From assembly GCA_033064195.1 (NCBI GenBank), contig JARBJD010000022.1:248001-312000 (forward strand): a stretch of DNA of 64,000 nucleotides, read 5' to 3'. The translations under genes and the position numbers were made by a program. Under the pieces are notes generated by a model. The model had not been told where the DNA came from, made no database searches, and saw only the letters and a list, made by a program, of their open reading frames with translations. The DNA is from Blattamonas nauphoetae (taxonomy: Eukaryota > Preaxostyla > Oxymonadida). Shown one piece after another: positions 1 through 12,600 of the stretch; the stretch's first letter is position 1, and each line of letters opens with the position of its first letter.

Positions 1-3000
1 CAACTTCAAAATCTGATGAAACTCTCAGCAACTTTGAAAGGATCGCAAAAGGGGATTTCTGAAGAGGTGAGCATGAAACTGTCTCAACTCCGAAAATTGA
101 GACAACTCTCAAAAGAACGAAGAGCAGAGAGAACTCGCCATTCAATCCAAGTTCGAGAAGAACACTCTCGAATCACGTCCGAACAACAAACGGAAATCTC
201 GGCATTCAGAGAACGAGAACAAACCGCTCTCCAGAAACTCACTGCCGATGCTGAGCGATTACGGCAACGGGAACTCCTTCGCCAGAAGAGCATCTCTCGA
301 GAAAGGGAAACCATCGCAATCACTCAAAAACTGGCGCAGCTTCGCGAGTCCAGACAGATTGGAGATGGCGCAACAGCAGGTGTCCCAGAATTTGAAACTG
401 AGCGCCAACAACTCTCTGACAAGTTCGGAATTGAGTGGACGATCCCAACAACACAGCAGCCAGTCGTGATTCCTACCGAATGGAAGGCGATCGATGACTG
501 CAATGCTTTTGTCTCCTCCCTCGGAGCAAGTTCGATTGTGGAGCCAGACGCTCTGACAGTTACACTCAACCAAGTTGAACTCTTCCTCCCGTCAGAAGCT
601 CAGGACGAGCTTGTCTCTCAACCTGTCGTCATCGAAGGATCGGACAAGGTTGTCGGGCCGGTCAGATTTTTGGAGCAGGAGCCGTCGTTCCAGTCACGCG
701 TTGAGAATTTTGCTGACTACCTAATCGAGTTGAAAATCAAGATGAACACCATCTCTGCGCAAACATCCAAAACACAGATTCGGTCACCGAAGAACACAAC
801 ATTCCTTCATCCAATCATCATCAAATCGACAAACTCATCGATCACTCTTCTCGGTGGTCAGTTCCAACAAACTCTTCTTCAGAGCAGAGCAGCTCGCCTC
901 GCCACTCTCACCTTGGCTGACTATGTTCTCAAGAAGAAATCCAAACATCGGGCCGAAAATGAAGTGAAGCTTTTCACGTTCATCGAGAACACAATTTCCA
1001 CAAAACAGGAAGAATTTATCGGGCATCCGATAGCTCGTGTTGGTGCTGAGGAGTTCGGGTTTGTTCTCAACAACCCAACTGTGTCTTCTGCCACCACTTG
1101 TCAGACAGGGGAAGTATCCGTCACTGGTGTATCGCTTGATTCATCGACAATATCGTTAACCACACTGTTTGCTGCAAGCAATCTCAATGTTGACTTCTCT
1201 ATCGTCCAGAATCCACAAGATGATTCGGGTCTTTTAGTTGATTCTTTGTCGATCAAAGGAGATCTCCCCGTCCTATCATTCTCTGAAGAGTCGTACGCCC
1301 AAATTCTGCTCATCAGTCAACTCTCAACCAACCTCGCAAAGCGGTACGGACTATCAGCATTTGTTTTGGGCTCAGCCACTCGATCGTTCCGGTTCTCACC
1401 GAAAAATGTTCAGGTTTCAGTGACAAACTCGGCACTCTTCTTGGCAGCTGGTCGATCTCGCCATAATATCTCGTCTCGACACATCTACACGATTGACAAG
1501 TCAAACATCATCATCCATCCATCTGCCCTTCTCTTCTCCTTAAAATCACTCCGATTCACAAAATCAGAGACCACTTTTTCACTCCATTCCACCCAAATCT
1601 CCCTCAACATCACCGAAAAGGATCCCGAAGTGGCTCTTCTTGAATACATCAACTCCACAAACGCATCAGTCGTGTCTCTATACAGCTCTCGTGTGGCTAT
1701 CCCCACACTCCACGTCGATAGAACAGGTTCAAGCAAGTATCGGATCAGACTGGACTCGAACGAGAACTCCTCACCAGCGAATCCATTCTTCTCTCTATCG
1801 GTGAACATGATCTCGTTCATCCTCCACACCATCTCAGACCATCTCAATGCTGTCCAAACTACGAAGAAATTCACACAATTCCTCAAAACCACGTCCTGCC
1901 AAGAGTTCGCAGACGACATGAGTCTCTCTCTTCAAGTACCAAATCTCGATGGAACAATCGTGTCGTCTGAAGCCTTCCTCACCAGAGACAACCGCACCGA
2001 CATGCAGATCGAGACAGATTCCGTCGCTCCATTCAGGTTCATCTTGTCGGCTCAGGGTGTCACCTATGCGTGTTCTGTCGAGCCTACAAACATGTCGTTC
2101 GCAGGAAGTTCTGCAGCAGTCGAACATATCGGGTTTGCTCTCTCAAATCCGACGGTCCACTCCTCCAAGAAGGTAGTTCTTCTTCCACTCTCAACAACAA
2201 ATGAGGAACTCTTGGGAATGTTCGAGTATCTCTCAGAAGAAGAGATCTTTACTGTGTCCTCCATCACATCAATCTCTGCACGACTTCCAAACGCTGACGA
2301 AGGAAAGGAAAGCTCACTCAGCATCGAGTCATCCGACTTCTCGTTCACTACTCTCACTCTCAAGTGTTGCTATGTCCTCGTCGAGTCTCTCTACATGGTT
2401 GCATCCAGTGCTTTCGGACAAACCGTTACAAACGTCGCCATCATCCGGAAAACGTGTCCCAACAAGTACAACCTCGCAGAGACAACCCAGACTCCCACAT
2501 TCTCGTTCACTCACACCAAAAATATTCGTCTGGATATCTTCGACACACCAAAATCAGCACTGTCGCTAGTTCTTCCACCAACTGTAGTCACAAAATCGTC
2601 TCTCCACACATTGTTGGTCGATAAAGAACACAACATCGGTTCGAGAATCACAGTTGCCTTCAACGGAGGCACACATTTGGAACATGTTCGAGTAAATAAT
2701 GCCAAACAATCGAGACTGACCATCATTCTCATCCCGACGAGACAGACAGTGTCTTGGATTAGTCTCTCTCAATATGCTCGTTCTGTGGAACCATCTGAAA
2801 GACAGTTAGTGTTCACAAAGCCTGTCTCTCAGCCAATGACCACGGTTCAGATCATGATTCCGTCCGCCGCAATGGATAACGGTTTCCCAGAAAGAACGAT
2901 AGAGGCGATGAAAATGGTCACATCGATTGTGAAAGTGATTGACGAAGAGACCACTCCTTACGGACAAGCTCAGATCCGGTCAGCTCTGCCACTTCCATCG

Positions 3001-5799
3001 AGCACTCTTCCAACCGTCATCAGAAAAGCAATCCTTGAATCAGCAGCAGCCAGCGCACTTGACCTCGACGATGAGGACACACTCACCGACGAAGAACTGT
3101 TTGCTCTGAACGAGCAGAAGCATCTTCTCATTCCTGCCATGCAACTGTCACTCATCATGAACCAGGGACTTGCCGGAGAGGAACACCGATTTGCCATCAG
3201 ATGCAACATTGCACTTCTGAAGAAGTTCCAAGAGCATCTTCTCCGCCAAATGGATGACGATGATGATGAAGACGAAGAGGAGGATGGAGATGATGATGAC
3301 TCCGCGCAGGAAGATTTCCTCAACAATTTGACGGTGAATGAACTTGTTGGAGAACTCAACAAACTCTCGACTCAGACGTTCAGATTCCTCAGTGCTCAGA
3401 GATCGCTCACAGAATATATTGCTCTTCTCGACAGACGCAACACGACAGAACAGACCAAAAATGAAGGCAATGCCGACATCGATGTAGAACCAGTGATTGA
3501 GTCGTCCCCTGATAATGGAGAGGGTGTTACAGAAATGAAAGATGCCACAGCTCCACGAACCTGCATCACAGTTTGTGTCGGAGAGTTCGCCCTTGCATCG
3601 CTCCCTTCGAACGTCACGTCCACTGAGCAACATCAAGACACATTAAAAACAACAGCCGACAACAAAACATTGTTCTCTGCTCAGCTCAAGGCCATCAGAA
3701 TGGGTGTTGCGTTCACTCGTGGGCTCACAACAGTTGTTGGATTGAAGACTGGCGAAATTGACGTCAGAGAGTCGTCACGAGACACCCCTCAAAATCCATC
3801 GCAATCACAAGACCGGACGCCAACGCCTTCGATGACCCATAACTCTCACGGGCATATTGTTCGCGTTGTTGATAAAGAAAAACAAGTTCAAGTCGAAGAC
3901 GAAGAATCAGAAGTCTTTGAAAAGGAGATCAACGCCTCTCATTTCGTAAATGACGAGATTGACCACACTCTCTTCCGCTTCTTCCACACTCCATCTGGCG
4001 CAGAACAGATCGACCATTCAGTTGGCATCCTCCAGCAAGCCATCGACACTATCATCGATGCCAACAGCTTCTTCTTCTGCGGTTCGTCTGAATCGTTCAG
4101 GACTTCTCCTCATCTTACTCTCAATGTCGTTCTTCCCACCACCAAACTCGGTGTGTACGGACAGGAAATTCCTATCATCGAACGATTCAACTTCTCATTC
4201 TCAAATCTCAATGTCCATCTCTCCAATCGCATCCTCCGCCGAATCAAGAAAACATTCTACCATCTCTTCGCTCCATGGCGCTTCGAACTCGACACTCTCC
4301 GAAAGAGCTTCAACGCGAAGAAGAAAGATGTGATGGCAAAACTCCATCACACCAATCCAGTCCCACTCAAATCTCGGCGAACATACCGAACAGTCGGCTC
4401 GACTGAGAAGCCAATTGTCAGCGCTGTCCCCGTCTTCCTCCCGAAGTTCAAATCTCGGGTCACGATGAATGGGCTTGTTCAACAAGCAGAAAATCCGAAT
4501 GAGAAGAGTGACAACAGTCAAGACAATGCAACGAACTCGAATCATTCCGACGAAGACAACTTTGGTGTTGTAAGCCAGACATCCAACAAGAAATCGTCCA
4601 AACAATCCCCTAAACAAACTCCAAAAACATCTCCAGCAGCTTCTCCCTCCATGTCATCCACCGCACCCAAACCATTTTCATCAGAATCCCCCTCAACCAT
4701 CCCACAATCCTCTCCGCTCGAAGAAGATCCTTTCGAAGAGTTCCTCAACCTCCCATCGGACTCCGAAAACGAGATCGACGACATCGCCGACATGATCCTG
4801 AACGGAGAAAGTAGGGATTCCACAGAACTCCGAACTATGTTTGAAGAAATCACCAGAATCAAGATGGAGAAGCGCAGATCGAGCCGCCTCTACATCGCCA
4901 AGTCTCGCTGCGACATGTCAAACGTCATCTTCTCAAAATCGCGCTCAGTTGGCACCGAGGAAGACCTGGCTGTTCAATCGGCGGCATCAACAAAGAAACC
5001 ACTATTTATTGAACGGACAGAAGTTCTGCCAACGACGATAAACGTTTCAGGATCGTTGGTGGAATATGTTGATATGATTGTCACTCCTCTTCAAATGACA
5101 ATGTTGTTCCAGACTGACATTGTTGATCTTGCCGCTGCCCTTGAGAAGAAAGCAATTCGAAAGGAAATCAAGGCCAGACGGGCTTTACTCAAAGCGCAAG
5201 CGAAAGAAGACGAAAGTGTTGTCGTCCCAAGCATCGAAGACATCCGTGAAACAATCAACAAAGAACGACGCCAACATTTTACAATCAATGCCGGTGACCT
5301 CATTTCTCCAATCACAATCACCGAATCCGGTATTACCGTCGTCCCATACGACAGAAACGCCCCGTCCATCACAGAAGACCTCGAAAGGAAGATGGGAATA
5401 TCCCGCCTTGCTAGTTCGTCCCGACCCGAGACTTCAAGTGGGCGCCTCAACCCCCCACTCAGCACACACTTGCTGAATGACGATGATGACGATAACAGCA
5501 GCTCACTCGAACACATCGCTCCGACAGAACAGTCGAACACCGAGTTTGATCTGTCCGACTTCCTCCAAGTTCTCCCAGAGGACGAACTTCTCTTCGATGA
5601 AACAGACGTTCTGACAGACCTCGAGCACTCAGTGATCAAAATATCCAGAGAAGCGATTGATGCTCGAAGGAGGAAGAAGGCTGGGCGGAGTTCGACGAAG
5701 AAGCAGTCCTCTGCTTTCTCAGAAAGAGATGTGGAGCAACTTTTGAGTGAAACTGTGAATGCACTCAAAGTTGCACGGATTCAGGCCGACCTGGAATAA
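1..5799 (+). CDS. Giant protein, 3' part of gene; possible bridge-like lipid-transfer (VPS13/BLTP-like) protein
   Basis: The frame is open from base 1, so the gene probably begins upstream; the first ATG at 16 would give 1927 residues. Residues about 10-110 are a charged Glu/Arg/Gln-rich coiled coil. Most of the rest reads as alternating short beta-strand-like segments rich in Ser, Thr, Ile, Val and Leu. There is an acidic run near residue 1080, a Ser/Pro/Gln-rich linker near 1520-1560, and a basic C-terminus. A stretch near 1395-1425 (with SNLNVHLSNRILRRIKKTFY) and the region around 1675-1720 resemble the C-terminal parts of VPS13/Hobbit-type rod proteins that move lipids at membrane contact sites, but I recognise no diagnostic motif. 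No introns are needed within the window. It ends about 200 bp before the next start codon. Function is inferred weakly. Confidence 0.75.
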   Translation, partial: QLQNLMKLSATLKGSQKGISEEVSMKLSQLRKLRQLSKERRAERTRHSIQVREEHSRITSEQQTEISAFREREQTALQKLTADAERLRQRELLRQKSISRERETIAITQKLAQLRESRQIGDGATAGVPEFETERQQLSDKFGIEWTIPTTQQPVVIPTEWKAIDDCNAFVSSLGASSIVEPDALTVTLNQVELFLPSEAQDELVSQPVVIEGSDKVVGPVRFLEQEPSFQSRVENFADYLIELKIKMNTISAQTSKTQIRSPKNTTFLHPIIIKSTNSSITLLGGQFQQTLLQSRAARLATLTLADYVLKKKSKHRAENEVKLFTFIENTISTKQEEFIGHPIARVGAEEFGFVLNNPTVSSATTCQTGEVSVTGVSLDSSTISLTTLFAASNLNVDFSIVQNPQDDSGLLVDSLSIKGDLPVLSFSEESYAQILLISQLSTNLAKRYGLSAFVLGSATRSFRFSPKNVQVSVTNSALFLAAGRSRHNISSRHIYTIDKSNIIIHPSALLFSLKSLRFTKSETTFSLHSTQISLNITEKDPEVALLEYINSTNASVVSLYSSRVAIPTLHVDRTGSSKYRIRLDSNENSSPANPFFSLSVNMISFILHTISDHLNAVQTTKKFTQFLKTTSCQEFADDMSLSLQVPNLDGTIVSSEAFLTRDNRTDMQIETDSVAPFRFILSAQGVTYACSVEPTNMSFAGSSAAVEHIGFALSNPTVHSSKKVVLLPLSTTNEELLGMFEYLSEEEIFTVSSITSISARLPNADEGKESSLSIESSDFSFTTLTLKCCYVLVESLYMVASSAFGQTVTNVAIIRKTCPNKYNLAETTQTPTFSFTHTKNIRLDIFDTPKSALSLVLPPTVVTKSSLHTLLVDKEHNIGSRITVAFNGGTHLEHVRVNNAKQSRLTIILIPTRQTVSWISLSQYARSVEPSERQLVFTKPVSQPMTTVQIMIPSAAMDNGFPERTIEAMKMVTSIVKVIDEETTPYGQAQIRSALPLPSSTLPTVIRKAILESAAASALDLDDEDTLTDEELFALNEQKHLLIPAMQLSLIMNQGLAGEEHRFAIRCNIALLKKFQEHLLRQMDDDDDEDEEEDGDDDDSAQEDFLNNLTVNELVGELNKLSTQTFRFLSAQRSLTEYIALLDRRNTTEQTKNEGNADIDVEPVIESSPDNGEGVTEMKDATAPRTCITVCVGEFALASLPSNVTSTEQHQDTLKTTADNKTLFSAQLKAIRMGVAFTRGLTTVVGLKTGEIDVRESSRDTPQNPSQSQDRTPTPSMTHNSHGHIVRVVDKEKQVQVEDEESEVFEKEINASHFVNDEIDHTLFRFFHTPSGAEQIDHSVGILQQAIDTIIDANSFFFCGSSESFRTSPHLTLNVVLPTTKLGVYGQEIPIIERFNFSFSNLNVHLSNRILRRIKKTFYHLFAPWRFELDTLRKSFNAKKKDVMAKLHHTNPVPLKSRRTYRTVGSTEKPIVSAVPVFLPKFKSRVTMNGLVQQAENPNEKSDNSQDNATNSNHSDEDNFGVVSQTSNKKSSKQSPKQTPKTSPAASPSMSSTAPKPFSSESPSTIPQSSPLEEDPFEEFLNLPSDSENEIDDIADMILNGESRDSTELRTMFEEITRIKMEKRRSSRLYIAKSRCDMSNVIFSKSRSVGTEEDLAVQSAASTKKPLFIERTEVLPTTINVSGSLVEYVDMIVTPLQMTMLFQTDIVDLAAALEKKAIRKEIKARRALLKAQAKEDESVVVPSIEDIRETINKERRQHFTINAGDLISPITITESGITVVPYDRNAPSITEDLERKMGISRLASSSRPETSSGRLNPPLSTHLLNDDDDDNSSSLEHIAPTEQSNTEFDLSDFLQVLPEDELLFDETDVLTDLEHSVIKISREAIDARRRKKAGRSSTKKQSSAFSERDVEQLLSETVNALKVARIQADLE

Positions 5800-6006
5800 T
5801 ACATGTCCATAGATTTCTTTATAAACCATAGTATGTTTAGTCTCTTAATTTCCCTAATTTCCGATGTCATCTTTACTACATGTTTGTTTCACATCATCTT
5901 TCTGTATCTTTTGTGTTTTCTTGGAAGAGTTCGGAAATATCACTCACACTGTTCTTCAATAAACAGATCACAGTGGGGCGATCGATTCAATCTATTCTCA
6001 GCACGA

Positions 6007-6381
6007 ATGCCACGCACATTTGAAACTCTGGCAACACATAAATTTACAGCCACATTCCAAGGAATTAACCATAGACCTTGCATGTTCCTAACATCTAACT
6101 GTCCAGATCGATGTGGTCATCCACAAGACTTTGCTGTCTTCAACGTGGATAAGTATGAAGAATACACAAAACCAGGTGAGTATGGTGATGAACAACAGAC
6201 AGCTTACCACATGTGTGTCAATGAGAATATCAACGAAGATAAACAGGACCCTGCCATCATCGCCAAAGTTAAGTCTCTCCAACCCGGTCAAAAAGTTCGA
6301 GTTCATTATGATCACATCTACGTTGACAGTGATGGCTCGAAATGGCCAGAAAGACCTTGCCGTTCGATTGATCTCCTGTAA
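6007..6381 (+). CDS. Small conserved-looking Cys-containing protein, function unknown
   Basis: This is a 124-residue single-exon frame starting MPRTFETLATHKFTATFQG. I chose the ATG at 6007 rather than the one at 5803 because the 68 residues between them are hydrophobic, low-complexity and lie in what looks like UTR. The protein contains a compact Cys motif, CPDRCGHPQDF, then a Tyr-rich segment and a C-terminal half with PGQKVRVHYDHIYVD, which reads like an OB-fold or beta-barrel domain that could bind metal or nucleic acid. I do not recognise the family. No signal peptide or membrane segment is visible. It is tail-to-tail with the ISWI-like gene on the other strand, with a 259-bp spacer that shows nothing recognisable. 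Confidence 0.7.
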   Translation: MPRTFETLATHKFTATFQGINHRPCMFLTSNCPDRCGHPQDFAVFNVDKYEEYTKPGEYGDEQQTAYHMCVNENINEDKQDPAIIAKVKSLQPGQKVRVHYDHIYVDSDGSKWPERPCRSIDLL

Positions 6382-6640
6382 AACGATCCTCTTTTCCATC
6401 TACAAAACTCCAGTTTTTCTCCGCTTCCAACGATTATATATCGCGCGTAATCGTTTCAGATAACTTCACTTCTTTTCTATTTCGTGTTCTCTATATTTAT
6501 ACGATCAGAATCTCACAATAAGAGAGCTTTTGCAGAAAACAGAACACCCTTTTCTTTTCTGAGGTGAGTTTCTTCAATGAAAACAAGAGTCCAATGTGAT
6601 GGAAAACTACGATTACAATGAAGAAAGAATTTAGTTGTCC

Positions 6641-9600
6641 CTACTTTCGAGGGGGTGGTCGAAACTTCGGTTTCGGTAGTGATTTCTGCTGTGTGAATTT
6701 CATCACAGCTTGAGTATTCACTGACTTCTCCTTCTTCTTCGGAAGAGTGTCAGCCAATGATCGCTTAATTTTGTGACTCTTCGAACCCTTCTTTTTCTCT
6801 TGAGGAGTGCCTTTTGCAGCTTTAGCCTTTCCTGAAGCCTGCTTCGGTGCTGTTCGCCCGGATGTGGCAGGAGTGTCAGCTGGATCATCAGCTTCATCTG
6901 AGAATGGGTCTTTCTCTTCCTGAGCTGATTCAAGTTCACTCAGAGTGGATTCCGAATGCTCGTCCTCTGTCTCCTTCTTTTTTGACTTTCTCGATTTCCG
7001 CGCACCTGTCTTCTTTGCTGGAGTACCGGTTTGTGCCTTGGCTACTGCTTTGGCTGCATTCTTCGGGCGTCCGGCACTCCTCTTTTTGGGTGGATGCTCG
7101 AGTTTCCGTTTGATTGTGGCATATGGCTCGCGTTCCTCCTCGACTCTCTCTGCTTCAGATGGCCATGCGTAGAATGTGGTGTCATCCCACTTGATCGCAT
7201 CTGGGTCGGCTGGAACCGGGGTTCGTTTCACTGTGTTCAGAGGTCTGATATCAGCATCGAGCTTGAATGTTGTGGGAAGGACGGGGAGAATGTGATAAGT
7301 GTCCTTTGTGAGAAGCTCCTCCAGTTGCTTTGACATGTCGTCGTGTAGTGTCTGGAAGCTATTGATCTCTTCATTGACCGCAGCAAGAGCAATTTGGATG
7401 TCTCGAGGCAGTACGCCAGGTGCGAGGGATGTCTTTTGACTGGAATGAGAACTCTTCCTCTTCTTTGATTTGGAGCCATACAGATTGGAGTAGTCGTCGT
7501 CTGAATAATCTCTCCCTTCTGAGCCGTCTCCTCCATCGGGTGACGTGTCTTCTTCAAGTTCAGAATCTAACTCTCCCATATTCATATCAATCTCGTCAAG
7601 TGTGGCTTCCGAGTCTGTTTTATCATTTTCATCCAATCGCTTGATTTTCTTCATTTGACGACCGTATCTTTGCATGAACTCCTTCTTGTCCATAGTTCCT
7701 GGTTCGAGGTTCGTCGCCGTTTCCGGTTCAGGGGCAGTGTCGGTATCGCTTGGCTCGTCATCCTCATACTCAAGATCAGCCCCGTCATACACCTCTGCCT
7801 CTCCCTGGTCTGTGGTATGCTTGTTGAACCACCTGATCTCTTCTCCTTGTCTGGGTCCTCTTTCTTCCTCGGTCTTGTTCACACAATCATGGCAACAGAT
7901 CAGCTCATAAGTGCGAGGAAGCACATATCCCATTTTGTTGAACGAGGTGAAATCATTTGCTGAGTTCGATCCTCCATTTTGGACGGTTTTGAAGTCTTGC
8001 TTAATGCAACGAGGACACCAGCTGTAACAACAGTACACGCATCGGAACAATAATCCTCCTGCTTCCGACGCTGACCGGCTGCAATCGGCGCACCTGTGAT
8101 GGAGACAGAGACTGCGAACTGGGACGTTGTCAGTGGCATGGAGAAGACAGCGGACATGGGCTGTGGATGGGCATTGAGTGCATAGGATGTGTTTCTTCCG
8201 TTTGTAGATTTTGGGAAGGACGATGATTTGCTTGGATGGGATTGAATTTTCGGGATTGTCTTCCTCTTCAGCCTCTTCTTCTTCCTCTCTCTCTTCTTCA
8301 ATTTCCTCTCCGAAATTGTCATCCTCGTGATCTGCCTCTGCATGGTCCATTTCTCCTTGGTCCTCTTCCTGATGATTCGCTTCCTCTACTCTCATCGACT
8401 TTCCATTGGCGAGATCCAAACTCTCAAATGGTTCGTCTTTCATCATCTCCGACATCGAGTTCGAAGAGACAGAAGGACTTTCGTCATTTGGTGAGGATGG
8501 AGGAATGTTCTGTTGTCTCCCTGTGGGTGCGAGATTCTCTGCCTGAGGGTCCTGTTTTGTTTCAATTGGTGGGGTAGGTGTTGGTGTCTGTTGAACTGCT
8601 GGTTTTCGCTTTGCCTCTTTCATAATCTTCTTCTGTTTCCGCTTCCATCTCTCATCTTCATGAGTGTCCAAATATGTCCCGTCGTCATTATCGTTCCTCT
8701 TCTCCTCAGTGTCCGAGTCCGATGATTGGTCTGTGTCAGCATACTCTTCCACTCCCTCATCGCCCTGGAAAGCAATTTCAAATTCTCCGTCTGAAGAATA
8801 TTCTGGTTCTGGTTGGTCAGTCCTTCTTCGGCAAACATCACAATACATGATGTGGGCGAGTGTGGACTGTTTTGTTTTGAGAATGTCACGTTCTCTTTGC
8901 TTGGATTCTTCGAGTTCTCGTTGACGTTCTTCCTCCTCAATCAGATACATCGGAATCGCCACTCGTCCGATCCCTTCCACGTACTTCTCGACTGTCATAT
9001 TCTTTCGATCTCTTCTCCTCGGTCTGTCAATCGCGGATGCCAAAATCTCTTCTGCTGTTCCTGACAGTCCCAATTCTTTCATCCAGCCGATCGTTTGCTG
9101 CCCAGCGGATACGTTCCTGTTGTATTGTCGTCCTTCGAACGAATAAATGTCGACCGTTTCTTTATCGAAGAGTGATTGCGGTTTTTTTTCAATTGGTTGG
9201 AGAGTGTAGAACGAATCAGGGAGAGCAGGGGTGTCGGCGGTGGGTGATGGACTTGGTGAGACGGTGTCCACGTCGTTGAGTTCAGTGCCATCGGCTGGGT
9301 CGTTGGTGATGTCATTCAGGTCTTTCACTTGAATGACTTCGGATGGTTTGGGCTCCTCTTCCTTGAGAACTTTTTGCTCTTGTTCGACGAGTTGATCATG
9401 GATCATTCTGTTCGTTGTGTTCCATGTCGTGTCGATGATCGTTTGAATGGTCTCCTCTGTAATGTCATTGTCAAACCCAAGCGAATCGGTGGTTTCGATT
9501 GATTCTGCTCCGAAGCGGACAATGTCTTTGAGGTCGCTGAACGTCATCGACTTCGTATACATCACGTCTTCTCCTTCCTCCTCGTTCTCTTCCGTTCCAT

Positions 9601-12600
9601 CTTCTTTCAACACGAGTGCTCCCATCACACTCTTCCTCTCTGCCATCTGTAAGACCCTTTCTTCGCAGGTGTTCTTACAAATTAATCTAAAGACTCTGAC
9701 CGGCCTTGTCTGTCCAATGCGATGAGCTCGATCTTGAGCCTGACGATCAATAGTCGGGTTGAAGTCGGTGTCATACAGAACAACAACATCAGCTGACTGA
9801 AGATTGAGTCCAAGACCTCCAGCTCGAGTTGTGATCAGATAAATCCATTGTGGGTTTGAATCGTCGAGGAATTTGTGCATTTCGTAGACACGACGAGAAA
9901 GAGGTGTGCTTCCATCAAGTCGAAGGTACTCCCAATGTGAGAGTTTGCAGTAATGCTCAAGAACGTCGAGTGTTTGGGTATATTGTGAGTAGATCAAAAC
10001 TTTGTGGTGTTTTTGTTTGTTCGCTTCAGCATTGGCTTTTTCCGTATCGATGATTTGTTGAAGTTTTTCGTTGGCTTCGTTCTCAATGCGGATTGCTTCG
10101 GCGAGTGCTGGTTGAGTTTCCAAATCGGTTGAAGTGATAGCTGTCTTCCGATCGTGCTTGTCTGTGTCTTCATGTGCTCCCGTTCCTTCATTCTCTTTCT
10201 CAGTTTGAGCATGGCCCTTAGTTCGGATGAAGTCTCTCATCACTTTCTTCCGATTCCAGCGAGCTTCTTTCAAAGATTGCTCTGCTTGGATCCTTTCTGC
10301 ATCCAACTCATCATTCTCCTTCTTCAATTTCTTCAAAATTCCGTCCAAAACCCTCAATTTTCCAGAGCCAACGATCAGTTCTTCCAACTCCGATCCGAGA
10401 CGGCTGAACTTCTCTCTGACAGTCTTCCGATCGGCTTTGGAGAGCCTTCCGTTCTCTTCCATCTTTCGCAGGAGCTCGTAATTCCATCCACCTCCTTCCG
10501 GATCACCACGCGGTTTGCGTTTGAACTCATTCGTGAAGAGGAAGGGATGGTTACAGCATTTTCGGAGGGTGATTAGAAGATTTGACAAGGACGCTTTGAG
10601 TTGAGTGTTCTCGAAGGGTCGGGAGAATGGAGGGAGTGGGGTGGTTGTAGGAGTTGGTTTCGGGGTCTGGGAAGGAGATAGTGAGTCGTCTTCGTCTCCA
10701 TTCATCTCTTCCTGCACCGTCGATGCTTGCATTTCAAGTTCCCATTGTTTCTGAAGAGCAGACTTCCGACCTCGACGGCTTTTGGGTGGCATTTCGAGCT
10801 GGTCGCTTGAGAGGACCCCGGCGTAATCTTGAAGGAGTGATCGGTAGAACGAAACTTGGACTCTGGAAAGTGGGACGAACACTTTCACTTCTGCTTTGGG
10901 AGGAAGTTTGAGGACATTGCGTTTGAGACGACGAAGCATGACGGCTTTGAGAAGACGATGGGCTGCGTTCATCACACCAACATCGATGGTCCCTCCAGAT
11001 TGGTTAAATGACCTGTAAGAGAATCTGGACAGTGCTGGGCTTGGAGTTACTGACACGAGACCATTATCGAAACTCGATGAACAGGAAAGTAATTCGGGAT
11101 AAAGAAAGTTCAGAAAGGCCCACAATTCGTGCATGTTGTTTTGGAGAGGTGTTCCGATGAGGAGAAGACGGCGAAGTGATCGGACTTGGCGGATGGCTTG
11201 TCCAACCAATGTTTGTTCGCTCTTGATTCTTTGACACTCGTCAAGGATCACATAAGACCAAAATTGGTTCAAAAACCATTCTTTTGTCGTCAAGAAAATA
11301 TCGTAAGTCGTAACAACGACATCGATTGTGACATCTTCTGCAAATTCTTGTGTGGCGCGTCGACGTTCAGTTGGTGGCCCATGGATGGCAAGAACTTTCA
11401 AAGAAGGAGTCCATCTTGCCAATTCATCTTTCCATGTGGGATATACAGAGAGAGGAGCGAGAATAAGGTGTGGTCCTTTTTCCCCTCGCTCGTTCTTCAA
11501 AGCAGCGAGAAATGAGCAAATTTGAATAGTTTTCCCAAGTCCCATTTCATCACCAAGAATTCCTCCGGCCCCGTAATCGTGTTGCTTCAGCATCCATCGG
11601 ACCCCATCCACTTGATAATATCTGAGATCAGCATGAATGTAGGGAACTTGTGAATGGGTGAGGATGCTAATAGGCTCGTCGGTGGTCGAGATTTCTTCTT
11701 TTGGTGTTGTGGTATCCGGTTTTTCTTCTTCGGCAGGTAGTGGTGCGGATGTGGTTTGATTGTGAGATGTTGGAGTGGAATGTGATGTGGTAGTGATATC
11801 TGTAGTTGATTGATGGATAATGGCATCGGATGGTGTCGATTTTTCTTGGTTTCCTTCAGAGATAACACTGTCAGTGGGCTTTATGTCTGACTTGTCATCC
11901 TCAGGGTGAGTTGAGATGTTTGGGTCTTGTGGCTCGGTTTGAATTGTTTCTTTGTCTTTTTCTTCTTGTTCTTTTCTTTGTCTTTCCCTTATATGCTCAT
12001 TAACAAGTTTTACAGCAACTCTTCCATCCATTTGTCCCTGTTCAGCCATTGCTCGGATGACTCGGTTGTGGTTCCTTCTATCCTCCTCGGCAAGGAACGG
12101 CATGAATACATTCCAGTGATCAACAAAGAAAAACATTCTCTTGAGGTAGAAACTCTGAATTTCCTTGAGAGCTTGTTTTCTCAGTTCGAGTTCTCGTTTC
12201 TTAGCACTGGACAAATGGGCTGGATTATACATCCCGTAATTGGCGGAGGCAGAAACGGCTCGTCCAGATCGTGTGGTAATGATTCCCTTCGGGACTGCTG
12301 AGTTGTTGTTTGTTGGGGATGGTCCATCTTCCTCATAATCATCATTCGAATTCTGATTTTCATCTCCATGTTCATTCATCCGCTCTTGTGCCTGACGCAC
12401 AAGTCGTGTAGTGTCTATGAGTGGTATACGATGTGAACGGGTGCCTCTTCCAGAGTTTCGACTTTTTGAGTATCGTCGTCGTGCTATCGAATTTGTATAA
12501 TCATCGTCATCCTGTGAATCTTGGTCATCGATCATGCTAGATTCATCAGAATACTCATCTTCTGTTTTTGGCTTCTTCTCGTTTGGGTCTTCCACACCAG

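Noticed and set aside
5803-6006. 68-residue N-terminal extension of the small Cys protein
   Set aside because: It is hydrophobic and low-complexity, begins 3 bp after the previous stop and looks like UTR.
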